From Mya arenaria (lineage: Eukaryota; Mollusca; Bivalvia; Myida; Myidae): a DNA stretch of 64,000 nt. The translations under genes and the position numbers were made by a program. The notes under the pieces were generated by a model. It was not told the DNA's origin. It did no database searches and saw only the letters and a program-made list of their open reading frames with translations. Location of the stretch: assembly GCF_026914265.1 (NCBI RefSeq), contig NC_069134.1:68255594-68319593 (forward strand). Reading direction: 5' to 3'. How positions within the stretch are numbered: the first letter of the stretch is position 1; every line of letters starts with the position of its first letter. Shown one piece after another: positions 12,785 to 23,847 of this stretch.

Positions 12785-12875
12785 ACATGTAATGAGCGGT
12801 TCAACCAATCGCCTCCTGTGGCTATTTATAAGTTGGTATATAAACTGCGCTGCGTATCGTATGTACATCAGTCGA
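12785..12875. promoter_or_regulatory. Candidate KLF promoter, possibly bidirectional
   Basis: Upstream of the KLF start the minus strand carries TTATAAATAG (12831-12822) with an Inr-like TCATT about 35 bp downstream (12795-12791), implying a 5' UTR of about 150 nt. The plus strand carries a CCAAT box (about 12804), TATATAAA (12837-12844) and an Inr-like TCAGT with its A at 12870, 33 bp from the TATA start. The two cores overlap head to head. These are pattern matches only; no transcript evidence is available. Confidence 0.35.
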
Positions 12876-12899
12876 GCGGTTTATGTGAGAGAAGCTAGA

Positions 12900-13390
12900 A
12901 CGTTAGAGAAAATTAGAAAATACCTAACGATTACTCATTGTTTCATGAGAAAGCATATCATGACGTGTTGTATTTACTAGAATAGCTTATTTACCAAAAA
13001 TATTATACTGATGCAATTCACAAATTAAACCGCCAGGCTATTAAATTTTCAAATAGCCACCGAACTATCCCATATTAAATAGGGTATTTACGTTTAAGGT
13101 TACCAAAATATAAGGTTAATTCAATAAAAAAGCGTAAGAATGATTTATTTCTCACGAGCTTTAACATGTTACGGTCATCATTATCATTATATTTTTAATT
13201 TGTTTATTACTATTATTATTAGTAGTAGTAGTATTATTTCTATCGGCTGCGTTAAATTACAACATAACAAGTTCTACATAACATCAACAGTCTTTAGTAA
13301 GAGACTTTATGTGTGAAGTTAATGTAGATAACTAAAGAACTAAACAAATTACACGAATATTTCGGGAATAAATAAAATTAAGTTCAATTT
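12900..13390. other. No gene seen
   Basis: AT-rich DNA on the plus side of the candidate bidirectional promoter. Short frames at 12716-12980 overlap the promoter and resemble nothing known. Confidence 0.45.
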
Positions 13391-13394
13391 TTAA

Positions 13395-13428
13395 CACACC
13401 CCCTCCCCTCCCCTCCCCTCCCCCCTCG
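13395..13428. repeat. C-rich (CCCCT)n tract
   Basis: Repeated ccccct units form a strongly strand-asymmetric pyrimidine tract next to the 49-bp array. Confidence 0.8.
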
Positions 13429-13498
13429 ACCACTGAAAAACTAATAATATATAAATAGGCATACTTGAAGCTGAAACGAAATTTGTTTGCAAGACACA

Positions 13499-14162
13499 AC
13501 CTAAAGAGTTGCATTATAGATACATTACATGTTTTCAAAACCCCATCACCTAAAGAGAAGTTATATAGATACATTACATGTTTTCAAAACCCCATCACCT
13601 AAAGAGAAGTTATATAGATACATTACATGTTTTCAAAACCCCATCACCTAAAGAGAAGTTATATAGATACATTACATGTTTTCAAAACCCCATCACCTAA
13701 AGAGAAGTTATATAGATACATTACATGTTTTCAAAACCCCATCACCTAAAGGGAAGTTATATAGATACATTACATGTTTTCAAAACCCCATCACCTAAAG
13801 AGAAGTTATATAGATACATTGCATGTTTTCAAAACCCCATCACCTAAAGAGAAGTTATATAGATACATTACATGTTTTCAAAACCCCATCACCTAAAGAG
13901 AAGTTATATAGATACATTACATGTTTTCAAAACCCCATCACCTAAAGAAAAGTTATATAGATACATTACATGTTTTCAAAACCCCATCACCTAAAGAGAA
14001 GTTATATAGATACATTACATGTTTTCAAAACCCCATCACCTAAAGAGAAGTTATATAGATACATTACATGTTTTCAAAACCCCATCACCTAAAGAGAAGT
14101 TATATAGATACATTACATGTTTTCAAAACCCCATCACCTAAAGAGAAGTTATATAGATACAT
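13499..14162. repeat. 49-bp minisatellite, about 13.5 near-identical copies
   Basis: The unit contains gagaagttatatagatac, attacatgttttcaaaacc and ccatcacctaaa and recurs every 49 bp. Only three or four single-base variants are visible across the whole array, plus a diverged first unit at about 13499. The homogeneity indicates recent expansion or ongoing homogenisation. Non-coding. Confidence 0.95.
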
Positions 14163-14995
14163 TTAATTACATTGGTATTTGTTTTCTTCTGTTGTCGACG
14201 CCATTCATTATTGTTGTCTATTTCTTGTGTATTTGATAACACGATGAGTCAAGGGAAACAACCGGTAAATTCTTTGCTGTTAAGAAGCTAGCAATGTCAA
14301 AGGTTCTTTCCCCTAGGTAAATGTTTAGTAAGAAATGTAAGCAATAGAAAACAACTGAATATATCTGATGATTTCAAGAGATTAACAAGTAAAACAAAAA
14401 AACAGTTTTACTGTTGTAAACAGTTGAATAACAATTTGATATGTTTCACTGTTTTGAAAGTTTAGCCTGCTCTCACAACCAAAATCAAACGTCAGCGTGA
14501 ACAGAGCTAGCATACAGTTTAACCGAAGATATTTCTGATACAACTGTACATGCTCGCATGCAATCTTCTGCAAAACTACAATAAACTGTCTTTTCATGTC
14601 CTTTTACTGCAAATAATGAACCGAAAATTGTTTGTTTAACGTAATATTTCAATATATATCACCTCATGAAAACACCAAAAGTAAATATAGAGTTTGGTGC
14701 TCACTCAATGAAATATATTTGGTTTTTACTCTGAAACAGTTTCAGAGTTGCACAGCCACACATAGTGTTTTTTTTCGATCACGTTAGTAATATCAGTTTC
14801 AATAATGCTTAAAATATGAAAAAAATCAACTTTATTGACGTTAATTGGAAAATTGCAACATTTTGGAGACGTCATTTTTAACCCGGCACAATGAACGCTG
14901 CTTATGATGATAGTTCTATATGCATATGGGAAGTGTTTGTTACTTCTTTATATAATTGCAAGGCTCTTAAGTGCCTGCAATATAAATAAAAACGG
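14163..14995. other. No gene seen
   Basis: AT-rich spacer between two minisatellites. A 71-codon minus-strand frame at 14382-14597 has no recognisable domain. Confidence 0.5.
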
Positions 14996-14997
14996 TT

Positions 14998-17995
14998 CCA
15001 GGGTCTGGTGTTAGGGGCGAAACTACCAAGCAATGACGTTTCCAGGCTCTGGTGTTTTGGGCGAAGCTACCATGCAGTGACGGTTCCAGGATCTGCTGTT
15101 AGGGGCGAAGCTACCATGCAGTGACGGTCCCAGGATCTGCTGTTAGGGGCGAAACTACCATGCAGTGACGGTTCCAGGATCTGTTGTTAGGGGCGAAACT
15201 ACCATGCAGTGACGGTCCCAGGATCTGCTGTTAGGGGCGAAGCTACCATGCAGTGACGGTTCCAGGATCTGGTGTTAGGGGCGAAGCTACCACGCAGTGA
15301 CTGTCCCAGGATTTGGTGTTTTGGGCGAAGCTACCATGCAGTGACGATTCCAGGATCTGGTGTCAGGGGAGAAACTACCATGAAGTGACGGACCCAGGAT
15401 CTGTTGTTAGGTGCGAAACTACCATGCAGGTACTATTCCAGGATCTGGTGTCAGGGGCGAAACTACCATTCAGTGACGCTCCCAGGATCTGTTGTTAGGG
15501 GCGAAACTACCATGCAGTGACGATTCCAGGATCTGGTGTCAGGGGCGAAACTACCATGTAGTGACGCTCCCAGGATCTGTTGTTAGGTGCCAAACTTCAA
15601 GCAGTGACGGTTCCAAGATCCGGTGTCACTACCATGAAGTGACGGTTCCAGGATCAGGTGTTAGGGGCGAACCTACCATGCAGCGACGGTTCCAGGATCA
15701 GGTGTTAGGGGCGAAGCTACCATGCAGCGACAGTTCCAGGATCAGGTGTTAGGGGCGAAACTACCATGCAGTGACGGTTCCAGGATCAGGTGTTAGGAGC
15801 GAAGCTACCATGCAGCGACGGTTCAAGGATCACGTGTTAGGGGCGAAACTACCATGCAGCGACGGTTCCAGGATCAAGTGTTAGGGGCGAAGCTACCATG
15901 CAGCGACGGTTCCAGGATCAGGTATTAGGGGCGAAGCTACCATGCAGTGACGGTTCCAGGATCAGGTGTTAGGGGTGAAACTACCATGCATTGACGGTTC
16001 AAGGATCAGGTGTTAGGGGCGAAGCTACCATGCAGTGACACTTCCAGGATCTGGTGTTAGGGGCGAAACTACCATGCATTGACGGTTCCAGGATCAGGTG
16101 TTAGGGGCGAAACTACCACGCAGTGATGGTTATAGGATCTGGTGTTTTGGGCGAACCTACCACGCAGTGACGGTTCCAGGATCTGGTGTTAGGGGCGAAA
16201 CTACCACGCAGCGACGGTTCAAGTATCAGGTGTTAGGGGCGAAACAACCATGCAGTGACGGTTCCAGGATCAGGTGTTAGGGGCGATGCTACCATGCATT
16301 GACGGTTCCAGGATCAGGTGTTAGGGGCGATGCTACCAAGCAGTGACGGTTCCAGGATCAGGTGTTAGGGGCGAAACTGCCATGAATTGACGGTTCCAGG
16401 ATCAGGTGTTAGGGGCGAAGCTACCACGCAGTGACGGTTCCAGGATCTGGTGTTAGGCGCGAAGCTACCATGCAGCGACGGTTCCAGGATCTGGTGTTAG
16501 GGGCGAAGCTACCATGCAGTGACGGTCCCAGGATCAGGTGTTAGGGGCGAAACTACCATGCAGTGAAGGTTCCAGGATCAGGTGTTAGGGGCGAAGCTAC
16601 CATGCAGCGACGGTTCCAGGATCAGGTGCTAGGGGCGAAGCTACCATGCAGCGACGGTTCCAGGATCAGGTGTTAGGGGCGAAACTACCATGCAGTGACG
16701 GTTCCAGGATCAGGTGTTAGGGGCGAAGCTACCATGCAGCGACGGTTCCAGGATCAGGTGTTAGGGGCAAAGCTACCATGCAGCGACGGTTCCAGGATCA
16801 GGTGTTAGGAGCTAAGCTACCATGCATTGACGGTTCCAGGATCAGGTGTTAGGGGCGATACTACCATGCAGTGACGGTTCCAGGATCAGGTGTTAGGGGC
16901 GAAGCTACCATGCAGTGACAATTCTAGGATCTGGTGTTAGGGGCGAAACTACCATGCATTGACGGTTCCAGGATCAGGTGTTAGGGGCGAAACTACCACG
17001 CAGTGATGGTTATAGGATCTGGTGTTTTGGGCGAACCTACCACGCAGTGCCGGTTCCAGGATCTGGTGTTAGGGGCGAAACTACCACGCAGCGACGGTTC
17101 CAGGATCAGGTGTTAGGGGCGAAACTACCATGCAGTGACGGTTCCAGGATCAGGTGTTAGGGGCGATGCTACCATGCAGTGACGGTTCCAGGATCAGGTG
17201 TTAGGGGCGAAGCTACCAAGCAGTGACGGTTCCAGGATCAGGTGTTAGGGGCGATGCTACCATTCAGTGACGGTTCCAGGATCATGTGTTAGGGGCGATG
17301 CTACCATGCAGTGACGGTTCCATGATCAGGTGTTAGGGGCGAAGCTACCAAGCAGTGACGGTTTCAGGATCAGGTGTTAGGGGCGAAACTACCATGCATT
17401 GACGGTTCAAGGATCAGGTGTTAGGGGCGAAGCTACCACGCAGTGACGGTTCCAGGATCTGGTGTTAGGCGCGAAGCTACCATGCAGTGACGGTTCAAGG
17501 ATCAGGTGTTAGGGGCGAACCGATCAACGTTTCAAGGATCTGGTCCTAGGAGCGAAATTACCATGCAGTGACGATTCCAGGATCTGGTGTTAGGGACGAA
17601 ACTACCATGCAGTGACGGTTCAAGGATCAGGTGTTAAGGGCGAAACTACCATGCAGTGACGGTTCCAGGATCAGGTGTTAGGGGCGAAGCTACCACGCAG
17701 CGACGGTTCCAGGATCAGGTGTTAGGGGCGAAGCTACCATGCAGTGACGGTTCCAGGATCAGGTGTTAGGGGCGAAGCTACCACGCAGCGACGGTTCCAG
17801 GATCAGGTGTTATGGGCGAAACTACCGTGCAGTGACTGTTCTAGGATCTGGTGTTAGGGGCGAAACTACCGTGAAGCGACAATTCCAGGATCAGGTGTTA
17901 GGGGCGAAACTACCATGCAGTGACGGTTCCAGGATCTGGTGTTAGGGGCGAAACTACCGTGCAGTGACGGTTCCAGGATGTGCTGTAAAGGGCGT
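14998..17995. repeat. 44-bp minisatellite, about 68 copies, with 880-bp higher-order segment
   Basis: The unit contains cagtgacggttccaggatc, ggtgttaggggcga and actaccatg, with period 44 bp. Because 44 is not a multiple of three, repeated frames of 60-86 codons appear in it; they are by-products. Rare variants (tgatggttataggatctgg and gttttgggcgaacctacc) occur at 16113-16160 and again exactly 880 bp (20 units) later at 16993-17040, with neighbours also matching, showing a block duplication inside the array. Confidence 0.95.
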
Positions 17996-20140
17996 AACAA
18001 CCAAATCAGAAACAAATATTTCGCTCAATAGAAAGAACATGTATGAGGATTTAAGGATACCATTCTTACTGCAAGCTTCACTGTGTTGCTGTCGCTCAGT
18101 TCATTCTTAAACACCAATCAGTCATAAGCTTCAAACATTTAAAACGCAATTAAAACGATAGAAAGCTACCTCGACCCTAACCCCCCCCCCCCCCCCACAC
18201 ACACACACACGATTATTTTTTCTTCTTTTTTTCAGTCGTATATAAACTATTTCTTAAGTAAATGAACTTACTCATTATGGTTTCATGACAGATCAATTCT
18301 GCAGGAGACGTCATGTTAAACAGGCTATATTGCAATCACAGTTTAGCACAGTTTAAAGGCATCATGTTAAGAGTCTTCCACAGTACAAAGTGTGTCGGTA
18401 AAACGAAACATTCATTGAACGTTTCAAGATTTCATTTTTCAGTTTTGTGATTCAATATTTTGTAAAGGTAAACATATTGTTTTCATTTGATGTATGTTTT
18501 GGTGAAATAAGAATAGAGCAAGTTGCACGAATGGTTGGTGTATATATATTCAGTTTGTATTCCAGCGGAAAAGTCTTTCGCCAATATGAATTGTTTTGTT
18601 TCAAACAGTCCCAGACCATCGATTCAACTATTTCTCGTTTCTTGATAATGTATATTCAATTAAAAATGTATTTAAAAACATATATAACTTAATTTAATTT
18701 TAGATTTGTTTTGTTTTAGAATTTTTATTTATTTTTTTTGGTTATTTTTTGGTTTGTTTACGTTATGACATTTTTAAGATTAAATGTTAAACAATATTTT
18801 CATTTGAGGCAAAATATGTTTTAATTAAATTTAATTACATGACATTACATGTAAACACAAACGAAAATATATCTCTTATGATTGTCATTAATTTCAGCAG
18901 TTTTCCCATAAAGATGGTTGATCAGTGTGGCATATGAAAGCGTTCCAAATCTTGTAGCATTCTTGCATTAAAATGTAAACAGCTAGACTTCGTTTAAATC
19001 ACCTTCACATTTGTAAAGTAACACATAATTAGTATGCTTATTAGGATCATGTCTTAAAAGACATAGAACATAAATTATTGAACCTTGTTTGGAGGTCCTT
19101 CCTACCACTAGTGCACTGTGGCGACACCTTAATGTTGTTTTCCATGTGTTTAAGAAATGCACGTAACCATGGATGGAAAACTTTTGCATAAATCGGATTG
19201 CCGACCACGCTATCTTGCCTGTAATAATTCCATGCAATAATATAAGTTCTTAAAAGGGACTGGGACTAAATTTGAGGAATATATTTAAAAAAAAAACATT
19301 CGTACGTGTTAAGCATACATACGTATGTAGGGACGAATGGAAGTTTAGACTCACCGATTGGCATTTGAACTGCCATAAAGGCGATCAAATCAAATATATT
19401 CATTTGTTTCCGAACTATCCGAATGTATAAAATACCGAAATATACGTAGGGGAACATGTGTGAACTTTCGTAGAAATCGGTAGCGGATAAATATGAAATA
19501 TACATGCAAATGGAAGCTGTTCCACCTCCAGATCTGATAAGCCTACAGTCAATTTCGTGTGATTTTTGACACGCTAGCTCCTTTTTGACTGTAGATCAAT
19601 TTGTGCATTTGCGCATATATTTCACAATATTGTGATTTTTTTTGTGTTATCCAACAGTTAAATTACAATACAATACAATAAAAAAATGCAGAATTATTAA
19701 CGTTGGTGTATTTTATATCTAAGGAATCAAACTATATCAAACAAACTATATCAAACAAAATAACGATGGTTTAGTTCTAATTGTCTTAATAAAAACACTA
19801 TTACTGCCGGATGTTTTAAACACTTAGATGACGGGTGGGTGGATAATAAAGCACTTTCACATGTATTTCAAATAGTTTTCAGATCGTTAATGGAAACTAA
19901 ATCATATACAGAATGGCTAATGCAAAGAAAATGGAATCAAATGACTTTACAAAATATTTGCATACATACATACAATAATATAAGTATCTATCATGTGTTT
20001 CCGGTACGGATAGAAAAATTCGACCCGAGAGCACGGACCGGAAAAAAACACAACTTTTCATAAACCATACAATAAAAGAAATAAGAAGTGGCGCGTTGTT
20101 GCGCGTGACTCATCTTACATGGGGGGATGTAAGATGGATT
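17996..20140. other. No gene seen; C-run and (CA)n near 18181-18210
   Basis: AT-rich DNA with a poly-C plus (CA)n microsatellite at about 18181-18210. Several 60-84 codon frames on both strands have no domain and no splice context. Confidence 0.45.
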
Positions 20141-20143
20141 TTT

Positions 20144-20484
20144 CCCATTCGGAACCCCTCAGCCATTTTTATCGAAAACAACCTCGGATGTATGCCGGTA
20201 CATCAGTTGAAGTAGTTCGTAATTTTTTGAATTAAATCATTTTAGTAATGTAGTGTTTTAGAATTGTATTTATTGATCTAAGTTTAAACTGATTGCCAGT
20301 GAAGTATATTATTGCAAACATAATTAAGATTTCCAAGAGTAAAGTCATAAAGTTTAACTGCTAAATAAAATCACTACGCGATCTACTTGCAGCGGACTTA
20401 AACGTACCTCTTTTTTAGTATGTAAACCGTCCAAATACATCCGAGGTTGTTTTTGAAAAAAATGGCCGAGGAGCTCCGAATGGG
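20144..20484. repeat. Inverted duplication of an ATG-bearing 50-bp segment
   Basis: The arms are 20144-20193 and 20435-20484, about 240 bp apart and about 90 percent alike. Read outward, each arm contains atacatccgaggttgtttt, then an A-rich step and ATGGC(C/T)GAGG, then ccgaatggga. Both could encode MAE..RMG, the left on the minus and the right on the plus strand, but each frame closes within about 20-30 codons. It could be a foldback repeat or a divergent duplicated 5' end. Confidence 0.5.
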
Positions 20485-20610
20485 ATTTTTCCAGCACTGG
20501 TCACATGACCGGAAACACACGTCCGGTATGCAAGAATATATAACAAGATACAGATGAAACAAAACAAAAAAGGTAACTTTCACATTTCACCGTCCGTTTA
20601 AACACTTCTA

Positions 20611-21478
20611 CACGTGATGACGTCAACACGTTCACAAAGCAAGCATCGCGCCTTCTAAATGGGCGTTATTCACAGCCGGCGTCGACAGTGTACTCTCCCT
20701 TGTTCAAACAGCTTTGCCTTACACTGGACATTTACAAGATTCGTTTTCACCTCCATCCTTATCCGGTTGACGTCAAGCCTGACCCCGCTGAGACGCCATC
20801 ACGCGTTAATTAATTGTGTTTAAATGTCATGTGGCATATGAGATGGTCGTGACTATAAGTTCCCAGTCAAATCCAGATATTAAATATACCCTTTATTTCC
20901 ACGTTTCAGTGATTATACATAAAAAGTTATTGACATGTTAAATGTAAAGAATAATGATATATAAATATGTGAACAAACAAAAATAGTATGGTGTGGGATA
21001 AAACATGTAAACACAAAAGCAAGAAATAACATGAAATAAGTTTCTGTAACAGCAATTTCTTTATAAAACCCCTATTTCACCCATCGTCAAGGCTTATCGA
21101 AATTCGAAATATAAACCATATACATGTACCATGCTACATAGGCTGGGGTGTTTTAGATGCAACTCCTTGTGTTGACGTCATGTTTTATAGAGAACACTTG
21201 ACGACGTCAACACGTTCACACAGCAAGCATCGCGCCTACTAAATGGGCGTTATTCACAGCGCGTCGACGGTGTACTCGCCCTGGTTCAAGCAGCTTTTCC
21301 TAATAGGCTAATACACAGGAAATTTACAGGACTTGTTTTCACCTCCATCTTTTCCCGGTTGACGTCAAGCCTGACGTCACCGAGACGCCATCACGCGTTA
21401 AATAAATTATCACGGTTTAAATGTCATAAGTGACATGAGATAGACTTGACTATAATTTCCCAGCCAAATACAGATATT
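20611..21478. repeat. Direct duplication of a CRE-rich 270-bp segment
   Basis: About 270 bp at 20611-20880 recur at about 21195-21478, offset 584-598 bp. Shared stretches include gacgtcaacacgttcaca, gcaagcatcgcgcc, taaatgggcgttattcacag and gagacgccatcacgcgtta. Exact or near TGACGTCA sites, the CREB/ATF palindrome, occur in both copies and between them (about 20618, 20769, 21173, 21361, 21372). No reading frame spans either copy, so a duplicated regulatory segment is more likely than a gene pair. Confidence 0.6.
20881..21190. other. Spacer between duplicated CRE segments
   Basis: AT-rich spacer with one further TGACGTCA near 21173. No other feature seen. Confidence 0.5.
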
Positions 21479-21479
21479 T

Positions 21480-22354
21480 GAAGAAATGAAGAGAGATGGT
21501 GGGATACAGGGAGGTCAATGTGCGAGTCACTAGACAGAGATAGATAGATTTGTTTCGGCATATAATGCACATGTAATAACAGGGTAAAAATACAGAACAG
21601 AAGAGAACGTATTTTATTACCTGTAAACTTTACAGTTGTTTGTGTTAAATTTACATTTACATTTTCATATAAATATATCAACATTACAACGATACTATGC
21701 AGTGAGGGACTTATAGTATTGACATAAAAAGGATGAACTGAAAATAGTTATATTGCATTTTTTTTTTGCAATTCATCAATGTTAGTAAAATAATATTTTT
21801 TTTTACTTTCGTATGTGTATACATGTTGGAACAATCATTTTCAACATATGACTTACTAGCATGACACATATAGTATTAATTATATAAACATAAGGGTAAA
21901 ATGTTATTTGAATATTCTAAATGTTAATGTAAAAAAAACATCTAATAACGACGCCCAATTAATGATCTGCTTCATATATTCATTGATAAAGTATATCGAA
22001 TCTTAAATGGCAAAAACATTCATGTATATATGGATTCAACAATCCTCGTACACAAGAGCGATGGGGCTATAACTTTACAACGTCATTATCAAACCTCTGA
22101 TGAATGATAATCGATATAACATAACATAATAAATATACAACACATGCTATATCACAGTAAAATAAAACCAATATAATATGGTAATTAGTTATCCGTAATA
22201 GTGCAGACGTAGATAAACATGTTTACATTTCATGTTATCAAATTAATTTGAATCATTTTGTGTTTCAAATAAAAATATTGTTTACCATCTAATCTTAATA
22301 ATGTCATGATTAAAACAAACCAAAATAATAATCATTTTCTTGTCAGAAATGGTG
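21480..22354. other. No gene seen
   Basis: AT-rich DNA with no supported exon or repeat. Confidence 0.5.
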
Positions 22355-22812
22355 CATTTTGAGTGTGTAACGTGCGAGCCAAACAAAACCAACAGATCCC
22401 TTCAGAGAAAGGCATGCTCGACTCTGAAGGGGTCCACTGGTCTTTATATACAGTAAATTCTCAATCCACGCAGAGCCCGTGCTTTGCATATTACCATTAT
22501 GTTATACTATGAACGCACATCCGCCGCCTACAGCGGACAGTTAACATTACCTTCCGCGAGTCTTGGTCTGGGAAAGTCGTGGGTAAGGCAACTCCGGCAG
22601 TTGTCAAATATCCCACCGCTGCCACCATGTGTAATGTGCGACGACAACAAACACCAACAGATCCCTTCAGTGAAAAACATGCTCGACTTTGAAGGGGCCA
22701 CTGGTCTTAATATACAGTAAATTCTCAATCCAAGCAGAGCCCGGGCTTTGCTAATTTGCATATTACCATTATGTTATACATGTACTATGAACGCACATCC
22801 GCCGCCTACAGC
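22355..22812. repeat. Direct duplication with TATA, octamer-like and hairpin motifs
   Basis: Copy 1 is about 22355-22534 and copy 2 about 22624-22812, offset 268 bp. Shared text includes caacagatcccttcag, tatacagtaaattctcaatcc and ttgcatattaccattatgt. On the minus strand each copy has a TATATAA or TATATTAA step about 30 bp before cttcagagtcgagcatg or its variant, and an octamer-like ATGCAAA upstream. Copy 1 also has a perfect 10-bp stem, cccttcagag / ctctgaaggg. It may be a duplicated promoter or small-RNA locus; no known snRNA matches. Confidence 0.45.
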
Positions 22813-23182
22813 CTACCGTGTAATATATTACTTTTTTTCTCCGATATTAACATATAAAGTAAACTTAGGTGTTTCATATTTCCGTTCCAAAATAAATGTT
22901 TTATGTCTAAAACCGTTACTAACGGTTTAAGAAGAAAATGGATAAAACATCATTTTCTGAACTTAAATATAAAAACAGTCCGCTAGTATCTAATGTTTTG
23001 TCAGCAGTCTTATATGACTGGTTTACATGCATTTTCGCATAATTTGGCTCCTTTCAAGACAAAAAATAAAAAAAAAAGTTGTCAAAACGTTCAATCTGTA
23101 AGAGTGCAGCTTTAAATGCATCTTCGATACGTTCCGGGGTTATTACGTGTTTTTTTTTACGGTTTGTCCGGAGAACAAACTT
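22813..23182. other. No gene seen
   Basis: AT-rich spacer up to the target duplication of the Mutator-like element. Confidence 0.5.
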
Positions 23183-23294
23183 GCCCAGTTTGGGTCCCTA
23201 GACTTACCGAAATACGATTATTTACCGAAAGACGGATAAAATTACCGAAATACGCATGAAAGTTACCGAAAGACGCCTTCTAATGCCTCATTCC

Positions 23295-23534
23295 TTACAG
23301 GGTCGTTAAATCTGAGAAACTAGATTCAATAGCCTTGACCAAGGCCTTTTCATCGTCAGTTCCAATGACCAATTTGTCGGAACTGACTCCTAACTTGAGC
23401 TTCAGGTGATGAAAAAAGTGACGATATGTTTCAAAATCACTGTGGTCGTGTATGAACATGGGGCCTAAGAAAATTGGGGGGTCACCAGTGCAGCGGCGAT
23501 TGACGGACAGTTGTTTGTAACAAGTAACTGTCAC
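23295..23534 (-). pseudogene. MULE transposase domain fragment
   Basis: The minus-strand translation contains VTVTCYKQLSVNRR, PPIFLGPMFIH, DFETYRHFFHHL and VIGTDDEKALVKAIE. This matches the middle of the MULE transposase domain known from many lophotrochozoan and cnidarian proteins, where P.(F/M)LGP..(I/L)H and GTDGEKAL are conserved. The N-terminal part of the catalytic domain and everything after about residue 79 are missing. It directly follows the PHD fragment in another frame, consistent with an internal deletion. Confidence 0.7.
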
Positions 23535-23847
23535 GTGTTTACAAATTCAAACTCAGTGATTTGGCTATCATTTACTAAAGGTACAAAATGGTTTGGTACA
23601 AAGTTGCTTATGTCAACAGACATCATCGTCCACATGACGGAAAATTGGGGTTGTGAGTTTCCGGCATCATATGATAATCCACTATATGCACACGATTTAC
23701 AAACAAATTTGAGGTTTTTGGCACTCCATGACTTAAGGTCTTGCTCGGACATTTAGCATGAACCCAATTCCTACAATTAGAACAATGTATGCATTGATCA
23801 CTACTACAGTCAACAACACATATAGCACAAGGAAACTCATCCATCAT
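23531..23847 (-). pseudogene. PHD-type zinc finger fragment of the MULE element
   Basis: From the ATG at 23847 the frame gives CAIC, then HCSNCRNWVHAKC, fitting the PHD spacing C-x2-C ... C-x2-C-x4-H-x2-C. The last pair, FVCKSC, lies in a different frame that begins near 23755, so the finger is interrupted by a small indel at about 23755. PHD or similar fingers accompany transposase domains in several animal transposon families. It is a relic inside a non-autonomous copy. Confidence 0.6.

Noticed and set aside
13500-14160. 49-bp array as a CRISPR-like array
   Set aside because: There are no unique spacers; the whole 49-bp unit repeats head to tail, and the sequence is eukaryotic.
15313-17945. 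Repeated 60-86 codon plus-strand frames (MLGAKLP..SDG..RI.C)
   Set aside because: They track the 44-bp array with frame changing every unit; similarity between them reflects the DNA repeat, not selection on protein.
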